DNA from: Jatrophihabitans sp.
GTDB lineage: Bacteria > Actinomycetota > Actinomycetes > Mycobacteriales > Jatrophihabitantaceae
Assembly (NCBI GenBank): GCA_036399055.1
Contig: DASWNX010000026.1
Coordinates: forward strand, 1-64,000
Direction: 5' to 3'
DNA length: 64,000 bases
A model generated the notes under the pieces. It was not told the DNA's origin, ran no database searches, and was given only the letters and a program-made list of their open reading frames with translations. Made by a program: the position numbers and the translations under genes. Position 1 is the first letter of the stretch, and each line of letters starts with the position of its first letter. Positions 20,152 through 27,129 of the stretch are shown in pieces.

Positions 20152-22397
20152 GCACCGGCGCCCGAACCACCACCGAGACCGCTGTCGGCTCCGCGGTCGC
20201 CGACGGCATCGGCGCCAGCCCGGTGCGCCCGGACGCCAACCTCAAGGTCCGGGGCGAGTTCGCCTACTCCTCGGACATGTGGCACGACGACATGCTCTGG
20301 GGCGCCACCCTGCGCAGCCCGCATCCGCGCGCCCGGATCACCTCGATCGACCTGACCGAGGCGCTGAAGACCGTCGGCGTGCACGCGGTGCTCACCGCCT
20401 CCGACGTCCCCGGGTTGAACCGGTACGGCCTGGAGATCGCCGACCAGCCGGTGCTCGCCGAGCGGGAGGTCCGCTACCAGGGCGAGCCGGTGGCGCTCGT
20501 GGCCGCCGACCATCCCGAGATCGCGCGGCAGGCGTGCAAGAAGATCGCAGTCGAGTACGAGGTGCTGGAGCCGATCGTCGACGCGGTGGCCGCCAGCACG
20601 CCCGGTTCGCCGCTGGTGCACGAGACTCCTGTCGCCGGGCACGCCATCGTGGGCAATGTGCTGCGCTCGGTGCACATAGAACGCGGCTCGGCGGAGGTCA
20701 GCGCCGAGGTGGTGGTGACCGGTGAGTACCAGGTGGGCATGCAGGACCAGGCCTTTCTCGGGCCGGAGTCGGGGTTGGCGGTGCCGGCCGAGGACGGCGG
20801 GATCGACCTCTACATCGCCACCCAGTGGTTGCACGCCGACCAGAGCCAGGTGGCCACCGCGCTCGGACTGCCCACCGCCAAGGTGCGTTTCACCCTCGCC
20901 GGCGTGGGCGGCGCCTTCGGTGGCCGCGAGGACGTCTCGATGCAGATCCACGCCTGCCTGCTGGCGTTGCGCACCGGCCGGCCGATCAAGATGGTCTACA
21001 GCCGCGAGGAGTCCTTCTACGGCCACGTGCACCGGCACCCGGCGCTGCTGCGCTACGAGCACGGCGCCGACTCCTCCGGCCGGCTGGTCTACGCCCGGGC
21101 CCAGATCGTCCTCGACGGCGGCGCCTACGCCTCGTCCTCGACCGCCGTGGCCGGCAACGCGGCGACACTGGGCTTCGGCCCGTACGACATCCCCAACGTC
21201 ACCATGGACTGCCTGGTGACCTACACCAACAACCCGCCGTGCGGGGCGATGCGCGGCTTCGGCGCCGTTCAGGCTTGTTTCGCCTACGAGTCCCAGATGG
21301 ACAAGCTGGCCCAGGCCTGCGGGTTGTCACCGGTCGAGCTGCGGCTGCGCAACGCGATGAGCGAGGGGTCGACGATGCCCACCGGGCAGCTGGTGGACTC
21401 GGCGGCGCCGGTGGCCGAGCTGCTGTGCCGGGTCCGTGACGCCCCGATGCCGGACGCCGCGCAAGCCGGGCCGCGCGACGTGCGCGAGCTGCCGGGCGGG
21501 GTGTCCAACACCACCCATGGCGAGGGTGTGGTGCGCGGCGTCGGCTATGCCGTCGGCATCAAGAACGTCGGTTTCTCCGAGGGGTTCGACGATTACTCCA
21601 CGGCCCGGGTGCGGCTGGAGCTGATCGGCGACACCCCCGTCGCCTCGGTGCACACCGCCGCCGCCGAGGTGGGCCAGGGCCTGGTCACGGTGCTGCAGCA
21701 GATCGTGCGCACCGAGCTGGGAGTCACCCAGGTGACGGTGCTGCCGGCCGACACCAGCATCGGCTCGGCCGGCTCCACGTCGGCCTCGCGGCAGTCCTAC
21801 GTCACCGGCGGCGCGGTGCAGGCCGCCTGCCAGGCGGTGCTGGCCAGGCTGGCCGAGCGCGGCGGCAGGCTGGGCGACGAGCCGATCGATGAGACGGTGC
21901 AGTGGCGGCACCGGCCGACCACCGTGATCGACCCGCTGACCGGACAGGGCGCCGCGCACGTGCAGTTCGCCTTCGCCGCGCACCGGGCGGTGGTCGACGT
22001 CGACGTCGAGCTCGGACTGATCAAGGTGGTGCAGATCAGCACCGCCCAAGACGTCGGCAAGGCGCTGAACCCGCAGGCGGTGCTGGGCCAGATCCACGGC
22101 GGCACCGCCCAGGGCCTGGGGCTGGCGGTGATGGAGGAGATCCAGCTGCACGAGGGAAAACTGCGCAATCCCTCGTTCACCGACTACCTGCTGCCCACCA
22201 TCCTGGACATGCCGCCGATGCAGGTGGACGTGCTGGAGCTGGCCGACCCGCACGCGCCCTACGGCCTGCGCGGCGTGGGCGAGCCGCCGACCATCTCATC
22301 GACGCCGGCCATCGTGGCCGCGATCCGGGACGCGACCGGGCTGGCCTTGACCCGGGTGCCGGTGCGTCCGGAGCACCTGACCGACCCCGCTATCTGA
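20148..22397 (+). CDS. xdhA: Xanthine dehydrogenase, molybdopterin-binding subunit
   Basis: The large catalytic subunit that hydroxylates hypoxanthine and xanthine to urate. The 749-residue protein shows the N-terminal domain (VRPDANLKVRGEFAYSSDMW), the GVGGAFGGRED molybdopterin loop, PPCGAMRGFGAVQACFAYE, the GQG-type VGQGLVTVLQQI segment, and the active-site GLRGVGEPP with its essential Glu near the C-terminus. It is the last gene of the xanthine-to-allantoin operon. Length equals that of separate PucD-type subunits. Confidence 0.95.
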   Translation: MSTGARTTTETAVGSAVADGIGASPVRPDANLKVRGEFAYSSDMWHDDMLWGATLRSPHPRARITSIDLTEALKTVGVHAVLTASDVPGLNRYGLEIADQPVLAEREVRYQGEPVALVAADHPEIARQACKKIAVEYEVLEPIVDAVAASTPGSPLVHETPVAGHAIVGNVLRSVHIERGSAEVSAEVVVTGEYQVGMQDQAFLGPESGLAVPAEDGGIDLYIATQWLHADQSQVATALGLPTAKVRFTLAGVGGAFGGREDVSMQIHACLLALRTGRPIKMVYSREESFYGHVHRHPALLRYEHGADSSGRLVYARAQIVLDGGAYASSSTAVAGNAATLGFGPYDIPNVTMDCLVTYTNNPPCGAMRGFGAVQACFAYESQMDKLAQACGLSPVELRLRNAMSEGSTMPTGQLVDSAAPVAELLCRVRDAPMPDAAQAGPRDVRELPGGVSNTTHGEGVVRGVGYAVGIKNVGFSEGFDDYSTARVRLELIGDTPVASVHTAAAEVGQGLVTVLQQIVRTELGVTQVTVLPADTSIGSAGSTSASRQSYVTGGAVQAACQAVLARLAERGGRLGDEPIDETVQWRHRPTTVIDPLTGQGAAHVQFAFAAHRAVVDVDVELGLIKVVQISTAQDVGKALNPQAVLGQIHGGTAQGLGLAVMEEIQLHEGKLRNPSFTDYLLPTILDMPPMQVDVLELADPHAPYGLRGVGEPPTISSTPAIVAAIRDATGLALTRVPVRPEHLTDPAI

Positions 22398-22401
22398 AGC
22401 C

Positions 22402-22418
22402 GCCCGACCAGTTCGGGC
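22402..22418. terminator. Hairpin between convergent xdhA and yoeB
   Basis: GCCCGA (22402-22407) pairs with TCGGGC (22413-22418) around a 5-base loop, in the 39-base gap between two converging genes. It lacks a T-tract but is placed where a bidirectional terminator is expected. Confidence 0.45.
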
Positions 22419-22436
22419 ACGGCCAGGGCGGGGAGA

Positions 22437-22694
22437 TCAGGAGTAGTGGTAGCGCGCCTGCAGCACCACGACGTCCTCGCCATCGACGAGATACACCAAT
22501 CGGTGCTCGTCGCTGATGCGGCGCGACCAGCTGCCGGCCAGGGCATGACGGAGCTGCTCGGGTTTTCCGATACCGGTGAAGGGGTCGCGCAGCACGTCCT
22601 CGATAAGTCGATTGATGCGCTTGAGCGTGTTCCGGTCAGCGGTCTGCCAGTATTTGTAGTCCTCCCAGCCGTGGGAGGTGAACACCAGTCTCAC
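22437..22694 (-). CDS. yoeB: YoeB/Txe family toxin
   Basis: An 85-residue RelE-superfamily mRNA interferase. The typical ends are present: SHGWEDYKYWQTADR at the N-terminus, PFTGIGKPEQLRHALAGSWS in the middle, and the catalytic tail RRISDEHRLVYLV with LQARYHYS. All core residues of the YoeB family (Glu/Arg/His/Tyr) appear intact, so the toxin is probably active. It starts at GTG 22694, overlapping the antitoxin stop, so the antitoxin is made first. Confidence 0.94.
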   Translation of the reverse strand: MRLVFTSHGWEDYKYWQTADRNTLKRINRLIEDVLRDPFTGIGKPEQLRHALAGSWSRRISDEHRLVYLVDGEDVVVLQARYHYS

Positions 22695-22936
22695 TGGTCC
22701 AACACACGCTCCTGGCGATCGCCATCAGTCGCCTGCTGCAGGCTCTCAAGCAGGCGGCGAGCGTTGGCGGGTGAGCGGAGCAGGTGCGCGGTCTCCTCCA
22801 GCGCGTCATAGTCCGCCCGCGACATCAGCACGGCGTCACCGCGCCGCGAGGTGATCTCAACCGGCGTGCGGTCATCGTTCACCTGCTCGATGAGTGGAAA
22901 CAGGTTCTTGCGCGCTTCGCTCGCGGTTATCGACAT
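22691..22936 (-). CDS. yefM: YefM/Phd family antitoxin
   Basis: The 81-residue partner of YoeB. The N-terminal Phd/YefM DNA-binding fold is seen in SITASEARKNLFPLIEQVN and PVEITSRRGDAVLMSRADYD. The C-terminal half is the toxin-binding helix. ATG 22936 is chosen by family length. The palindrome just upstream at 22950-22969 is the expected autoregulatory site. Confidence 0.93.
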   Translation of the reverse strand: MSITASEARKNLFPLIEQVNDDRTPVEITSRRGDAVLMSRADYDALEETAHLLRSPANARRLLESLQQATDGDRQERVLDQ

Positions 22937-22949
22937 GGAGGCCTCCAAG

Positions 22950-22969
22950 TGGTACCAAATATTGTACCA
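22950..22969. promoter_or_regulatory. Palindromic operator of the yefM-yoeB pair
   Basis: The inverted repeat TGGTAC (22950-22955) and GTACCA (22964-22969) is separated by 8 A/T-rich bases. It begins 13 bases before the yefM start. YefM antitoxins bind short GTAC-type palindromes over their own promoter, and the A/T-rich centre would hold the -10 region. Confidence 0.7.
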
Positions 22970-23028
22970 CCGCTCTAAGAGCCGCCGCTTCGCGTGACGA
23001 GCTGGTAATCCGAGACGCAGTGGACCCG

Positions 23029-23796
23029 CTAGATCGGCGGGAGGTAGGCGCCGGAGATCCCGCCGTCCACCAGGAACTGCGAGGCGGTGATGAAGCTGGA
23101 CTCGTCCGAGGCCAGGAACAGCGCCGCCGAGGCGATCTCCTGCGGCTCGGCGAGCCGGCCCATCGGGATGCGCGCCAGCTCGCGCTCGGCGCCGTCGGGG
23201 TCTGAGTCGATGAGCTCCTGCGCCAGCGGCGTGCTGACCGGCCCGGGGCACAGCGCGTTGACCCGGATCCCGTCTCGGGCGAACTGGACGCCGAGCTCGC
23301 GCGTCATCGCCAGCACCCCGCCCTTGGCGGCGGTGTAGGAGATCTGCGAGGCAGCCGAGCCCATCACCGCCGCGAGCGAGGCGGTGTTGATGATCGAGCC
23401 GCGTTTCTGCTCCAGCATGTAGGGCAGCGCCGCCTTGCAGCACAGGTAGACCGAGGTCAGGTTCGCCTCGTGCACCCGCCGCCAGGCGTCGAGGTCGGTG
23501 TCCAGGATCGACTGGTCGTCCAGCGGCATGATCTCGGCGTTGTTGAAGACGATGTCGACGCTGCCGTAGGTGTCGAAGGCAGTTTGGAACAGCGCCTGCA
23601 CCTGATCGGCGTCGGTCACGTCGACGGCGACGAAGGTGGCCTCGAGCTCCTCGGCGAGCGGGGCGCCGGCCTCGGCGTTGACGTCGGCGATCACCACCTT
23701 GGCGCCCTCGTCGAGGAACTTCTTCACCGCCGCGAGGCCCACACCGCTGCAGCCGCCGGTGATCACCGCGACTCTGCCCTGCAAGCGTGTTCCCAC
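23029..23796 (-). CDS. SDR family NAD(P)-dependent oxidoreductase
   Basis: A 255-residue classical short-chain dehydrogenase. The cofactor loop is GGCSGVG, the acidic end of beta-2 (IADVN) suggests NAD preference, the catalytic Ser is in INTASLAA, and Tyr/Lys in YTAAKGG. The usual NNAG is NNAE here. DGGISGAY closes the sequence. The substrate cannot be inferred; its neighbours are unrelated. GTG 23796 is the likely start. Confidence 0.88.
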   Translation of the reverse strand: MGTRLQGRVAVITGGCSGVGLAAVKKFLDEGAKVVIADVNAEAGAPLAEELEATFVAVDVTDADQVQALFQTAFDTYGSVDIVFNNAEIMPLDDQSILDTDLDAWRRVHEANLTSVYLCCKAALPYMLEQKRGSIINTASLAAVMGSAASQISYTAAKGGVLAMTRELGVQFARDGIRVNALCPGPVSTPLAQELIDSDPDGAERELARIPMGRLAEPQEIASAALFLASDESSFITASQFLVDGGISGAYLPPI

Positions 23797-23876
23797 TGTC
23801 GGCCTTTCGGGTTCTGCCGCGCAGTCACCGGCTCGGCCGGGAGCCGGGGCTGGGGCGAACGGGGGCGGCGCGGAAA

Positions 23877-23966
23877 GGACCCCCCGCGTACCCGCCAGAG
23901 CCTGCTTATCCTTGCTGCCTTCCGGCCCTGGGGAGGTTCACAGGATGAGCGCCACGCGAGGGGTCT
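23877..23966 (-). ncRNA. ffs: Signal recognition particle RNA (4.5S-type)
   Basis: Read on the minus strand, the segment carries the invariant SRP domain-IV core, including GGGCCGGAAGGCAGCAAGG with the GGAA tetraloop and the asymmetric AGCA loop. The outer ends pair over 11 bases: GACCCCTCGCG at the 5' side with CGCGGGGGGTC at the 3' side, one G-U. The length of about 90 bases and the domain-IV-only hairpin fit a short bacterial SRP RNA. It pairs with Ffh for co-translational targeting. Ends are set from the helix and may be off by a few bases. Confidence 0.93.
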
Positions 23967-24112
23967 GGCGCAAGTGTATCGCCGCCGGATCAGCGCCCGC
24001 ACAGCCGGCCGGGAACCCGGGCGGGCGCCGGGCCGACGGGCCCTACTCCGGCGGCGTTGCCTCCGGCTTGGCAGATGTGACACCTTTGAAGGGAGCTTCC
24101 GCCACGGAGCTT

Positions 24113-24154
24113 CCGGACGATGGGCGCCGTACCCGGCACGCGACAAGACGGCCC
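24113..24154 (+). promoter_or_regulatory. Guanidine-III (ykkC-III) riboswitch
   Basis: The 42-base element matches the conserved guanidine-III class very closely: it opens CCGGACGA, continues GCGCCGTACCCGG, and ends GACAAGACGG, the conserved blocks of this pseudoknot motif. The element ends just before the AGGAGG at 24157-24162 that serves the SMR gene. Guanidine binding would therefore be expected to control access to the ribosome-binding site. The assignment rests on motif recall, not a covariance search. Confidence 0.9.
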
Positions 24155-24167
24155 GCAGGAGGCTGTG

Positions 24168-24482
24168 GTGTCGTGGATCGTTCTCGTTGTGTCCGGCGTG
24201 CTCGAAGCGGTGTGGGCGACCGCCCTCGGCAAGTCGCAGGGGCTCAGCCGGCTTGCTCCGTCGGTCGTGTTCTTCACCGCTCTGACCGCGAGCATGGCCG
24301 GGCTGGCCTACGCGATGCGCGCGCTGCCCGTCGGCACTTCCTACGGCGTGTGGGTAGGAGTCGGCGCCGTCCTCACGGTGGCCTACGCGATGACGACCGG
24401 CGCGGAATCGGCCTCGGCGCAGAAGATGCTGTTCGTGGCCATGATCGTCGGCGGCGTGATCGGGCTCAAGGTCAGCCACTAG
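24168..24482 (+). CDS. sugE: SMR-family guanidinium exporter (SugE/Gdx-type)
   Basis: The 104-residue four-helix protein begins SWIVLVVSGVLEAVWATALG, containing the essential membrane Glu and the Trp-Ala pattern of the Gdx/SugE branch. ALPVGTSYGVWVGVGAV and a final helix ending near GLKVSH follow. GTG 24168 is supported by AGGAGG with a 5-base gap; an ATG at 24120 in the same frame lies inside the riboswitch and is rejected. The guanidine-III element upstream argues for guanidinium export rather than quaternary-ammonium resistance. Confidence 0.93.
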   Translation: MSWIVLVVSGVLEAVWATALGKSQGLSRLAPSVVFFTALTASMAGLAYAMRALPVGTSYGVWVGVGAVLTVAYAMTTGAESASAQKMLFVAMIVGGVIGLKVSH

Positions 24483-24563
24483 CGTCTCGACTGGCTCCAG
24501 GGCCCGCGGCGTTATAGCTTTGCCCGAAACGCGTGGATGCCGGCTGGTTGGGCCGCCGCGTGG

Positions 24564-24632
24564 CGAAGTCTCAGGACTGCCTGAAGTCTCACGACTGCCT
24601 GAAGTCTCACGACTGCCTGAAACACGACTGCC
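24564..24632. repeat. 18-base tandem repeat, about 3.8 copies
   Basis: The unit TGAAGTCTCACGACTGCC is repeated at 24564-24581 (two mismatches), 24582-24599, 24600-24617, and a shortened copy at 24618-24632. It lies between the SMR gene and the lipoprotein gene, ending 18 bases before the lipoprotein start. Function unknown. Confidence 0.92.
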
Positions 24633-24650
24633 CCAAGGAGTTCCCCCCGC

Positions 24651-25226
24651 ATGCTGCTTGATCGGCGGTCGGCGCTGGCCGGCGTCCTGCTCACCCTCGC
24701 TCTGGCCGGCTGCGGCGGCAGCTCGAACAGCGGCTCCGCGCAGGAGCACCCGAACTCGCCAGCCGCGACCACCAGCCCCTCGGCGCCGACCAGCCCCTCG
24801 GCGCCGGCCGGCGCCTCGACCGCTTCGGCCGGCCCGTCGACCGTCGCCAGCCCCCCGGCCGCCAGCACCCCGGCCGCCATCGCCCCCACGCTGACTCGAC
24901 CCCCGGCGAGCCCGATCGACATCGGGGCCAGCCTCTGCGGCGGCGCCGACGTCGCGCAGAACGCCGCCGACGCCTACATGGGCGCGCTGAGCGCCGGAGA
25001 CGCCCAGCAGGCGATGGCCTGCGTGCTGCCGCGCACGGTGCCGGCCGCGACCACCCGCAGCCTGCTGGCCCATGGCTCGACGACCGCGGTCTACCTGCCG
25101 CGCGAAAGCGTGAACGGCCTCTCCGTCTTCGGCTACCGAGGCAACGGCAAGCTGATCGACGTCACCGTCGTCAAACAGCCCAACGGCGACTTCTGGGTCA
25201 CCAAGGTCGCCGTCGGCAACGGCTGA
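24651..25226 (+). CDS. Secreted lipoprotein of unknown function
   Basis: The 191-residue protein has a lipoprotein signal ending in the lipobox LALAGC (Cys about residue 21). A low-complexity Ser/Pro/Ala/Thr linker runs to about residue 85, followed by a small folded domain of about 100 residues containing two Cys (CGGADVAQ and MACVLPR). The C-terminal domain could be NTF2-like or mechanistically inert. AAGGAG precedes ATG 24651. It is not clearly linked to the mau-like cluster that follows 91 bases later. Confidence 0.72.
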   Translation: MLLDRRSALAGVLLTLALAGCGGSSNSGSAQEHPNSPAATTSPSAPTSPSAPAGASTASAGPSTVASPPAASTPAAIAPTLTRPPASPIDIGASLCGGADVAQNAADAYMGALSAGDAQQAMACVLPRTVPAATTRSLLAHGSTTAVYLPRESVNGLSVFGYRGNGKLIDVTVVKQPNGDFWVTKVAVGNG

Positions 25227-25316
25227 TCGCGCACTGCCGATGCGACCCGGGGCTTGCCGGTTGCGCAAGGCTGATGCGCGTGTTGTGCTTGTTACTATTC
25301 GCAGCACTTGTGACGT

Positions 25317-25859
25317 GTGGGGGCAGTGTTGATCGGTCTGGTGAGCGCTGCGGCGCTCTTACTCGCCGCTGCCGGCCTGGCCAAGCTCCTCCAGCGCGCG
25401 CCGCTCCGGTCCGCTCTTGCGGCCGCCGGCGTCCCCGGCGCCCAGCGGCTCAGCGCCAAGACGGCGAATCGGCTGTCCGGCGCGGTCGAGCTGGCGGTCG
25501 CCCTGCTGGCGCTGCTGGTCGGGGGACGCGTCGGGGCCGCTCTGATCGCGGTCGCTTATCTCGTCCTGGCCGGGCTTTCGGCACGCATGATGGTCATCGA
25601 GTCGGGGCAGGACTGCGGTTGCTTCGCCAAGCCCGTGGCGGTCAGCCATTGGCACACGGCGGTCAACCTGAGCTGCGCGCTGGCCGGGCTGATCGCCCTC
25701 GTCCAGCCGTCGGGCTCACTGATCAGCCAGTTCGGACAGCAGCCGGTGACCGCCGCGGCGTTGCTGCTGGCCGCCGCCGTGCTGGCCTACCTCGGCTACC
25801 TTGTGATGACGGCGCTGCCTGAGCTCACAGCCGCCACCAAGCTGGAGGTCGCCGGGTGA
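25317..25859 (+). CDS. MauE/DoxX-like redox membrane protein
   Basis: The 180-residue protein has about four to five transmembrane helices and a Cys-x-Cys pair (GQDCGCFAKP) between helices, the hallmark of MauE-type proteins. In methylotrophs MauE works with MauD to form disulfides in the methylamine dehydrogenase light chain. Here it heads a cluster of five overlapping genes whose fourth encodes a light-chain-like protein. The start is GTG 25317; a second GTG at 25326 is possible. It overlaps the next gene by GTGA. Confidence 0.82.
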   Translation: MGAVLIGLVSAAALLLAAAGLAKLLQRAPLRSALAAAGVPGAQRLSAKTANRLSGAVELAVALLALLVGGRVGAALIAVAYLVLAGLSARMMVIESGQDCGCFAKPVAVSHWHTAVNLSCALAGLIALVQPSGSLISQFGQQPVTAAALLLAAAVLAYLGYLVMTALPELTAATKLEVAG

Positions 25860-26617
25860 CCGCGCTGCTGATCATTGAAACCGTCATCCTGGCGGTGCTG
25901 TGCGTGCTGGTCGCCGGCTTGCTGCGAGGGTATGCCGCCGTGCTGCGCCGGCTTCACCAACTCGACGGCGGCGCCGAGGCCGGGCCGCCGCCGTTCCGCA
26001 CCGTCGCCTCCATCCAGCAGCCGTCGGCCGCCTCGACCGCCGGCCCGCGCATCGAAGGCCGGGACGAGTGGGCCGAGTCCCACGACATCGACGGGATCTC
26101 GCTGCAGGGTGAGATCACCTCGGTGCGCACGGTCGGCGTCGAGCAGGACACGATTCTGGCGTTCCTGTCCTCCAACTGCGAGGGCTGCACCGGTTTCTGG
26201 CATGAGCTCGGCGAGCCCGGCTCCTGGACCACTCCGCAGGGCAGCCGGCTGCTGGTGGTCACCAAGGGCCCCGAGGACGAGAGCCCGTCGGTGTTGTCGC
26301 AGCTGTGCCCGGACGGGGTGGACCTGGTGATGTCCAGCCAGGCCTGGGCCGACTTCGAGGTGCCCGGCTCGCCCTACGTGGTGGTGGCCGACGGCCGCAC
26401 CGGCCGGGTCAAGGGCGAGGGCTCGGGCACCTCGTTCAGCCAGGTCAGCGGCCTGATCCGGCAGTCGGTCGAAGACGGCCGGCATCCGGCGATGGCGCGC
26501 AAGCCCGACGCCGACCGCAGGCGCGAGCGCGACGTCGACCGGATCCTGCTCACCGCCGGCATCGGCCCGCAGGATCCGAGCCTGTACGCCCCGGTCGACC
26601 AGGAGGAGCGCCGGTGA
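25856..26617 (+). CDS. MauD-like membrane-anchored thioredoxin-fold protein
   Basis: An N-terminal transmembrane helix (about residues 3-23) is followed by a linker and a thioredoxin-like domain with the redox pair in SSNCEGCTGFW (C-E-G-C). VPGSPYVVVADG is the cis-Pro strand. The extra C-terminal 50 residues are charged. With the MauE-like protein it would make a thiol-oxidase or isomerase relay outside the membrane. Coupled to both neighbours by GTGA overlaps. The identification rests on domain order and context. Confidence 0.8.
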   Translation: MTALLIIETVILAVLCVLVAGLLRGYAAVLRRLHQLDGGAEAGPPPFRTVASIQQPSAASTAGPRIEGRDEWAESHDIDGISLQGEITSVRTVGVEQDTILAFLSSNCEGCTGFWHELGEPGSWTTPQGSRLLVVTKGPEDESPSVLSQLCPDGVDLVMSSQAWADFEVPGSPYVVVADGRTGRVKGEGSGTSFSQVSGLIRQSVEDGRHPAMARKPDADRRRERDVDRILLTAGIGPQDPSLYAPVDQEERR

Positions 26618-27129
26618 CCGCGCCGGCCGGCAAGCGGCTCACCGGCCACGGCCTGGCGGTCGGGCTGCCGGCGCGCTGGGAAGGCCGGATCTACCGCCGG
26701 GTGGTGGACACCGGCCAGTTCGGCAAGCAGCAACCGGGCAAGCAGCACGCCTTCGGCTGGCCCGGCGAGCTGAGCCATCCCATCCTGCACCTGGCCAACT
26801 TCGCCCTGCCGGCCGCGCGCGGTGACTTCGGCACCGGCGCGGTCGAGCTGATGGGACCCGAGCACGTGTTCGTGGCCCTGCTGGAGTTCGGCGCCGACTG
26901 CCTGGGCACCGCGCTGTACGCGCCAGTCGGGGTGCCCCGGGTGCGGCCCGGGCAGTTCAACCCCAGCGGCATGCAACGCCGGGTGGCCGGCCAGGCCGGC
27001 TTTCAGCACTTCTTCACCGAAGCGAACCGGCCCTTCTGCCTGTACGTGGTGATCGGCTCGCATCGACAGGCCGTTCCGTTGGCCAAGCAGGTAAACGCCG
27101 TTCTCTCCCAGATCGAGGTGCAGCCATGA
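26614..27129 (+). CDS. Protein of unknown function in the mau-like cluster
   Basis: 171 residues, no signal peptide or membrane helix. It opens with a GLAVGLPARWEGRIYRR stretch and contains a single Cys-bearing middle (FGADCLGTALYAPVG) and an FCLYVVIGSH strand near the end. The composition suggests a compact cytoplasmic alpha/beta protein. GTG 26614 overlaps the thioredoxin gene stop, and its own stop overlaps the light-chain-like gene, so it is fixed in the operon. I recognise no family. Confidence 0.65.
   Translation: MTAPAGKRLTGHGLAVGLPARWEGRIYRRVVDTGQFGKQQPGKQHAFGWPGELSHPILHLANFALPAARGDFGTGAVELMGPEHVFVALLEFGADCLGTALYAPVGVPRVRPGQFNPSGMQRRVAGQAGFQHFFTEANRPFCLYVVIGSHRQAVPLAKQVNAVLSQIEVQP

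Noticed and set aside
19536..21062. Long minus-strand ORF opposite the deaminase and xanthine dehydrogenase genes
   Set aside because: It lies wholly antisense to genes with intact motifs and has the His/Gly/Arg-rich composition of a shadow frame.
24120..24167. Upstream ATG start for the SMR exporter
   Set aside because: The ATG lies inside the guanidine-III riboswitch and the extra residues are not part of the SMR fold; GTG 24168 has AGGAGG at the right distance.
24564..24632. CRISPR-like array
   Set aside because: The copies are directly adjacent with no unique spacers, so this is a simple tandem repeat.
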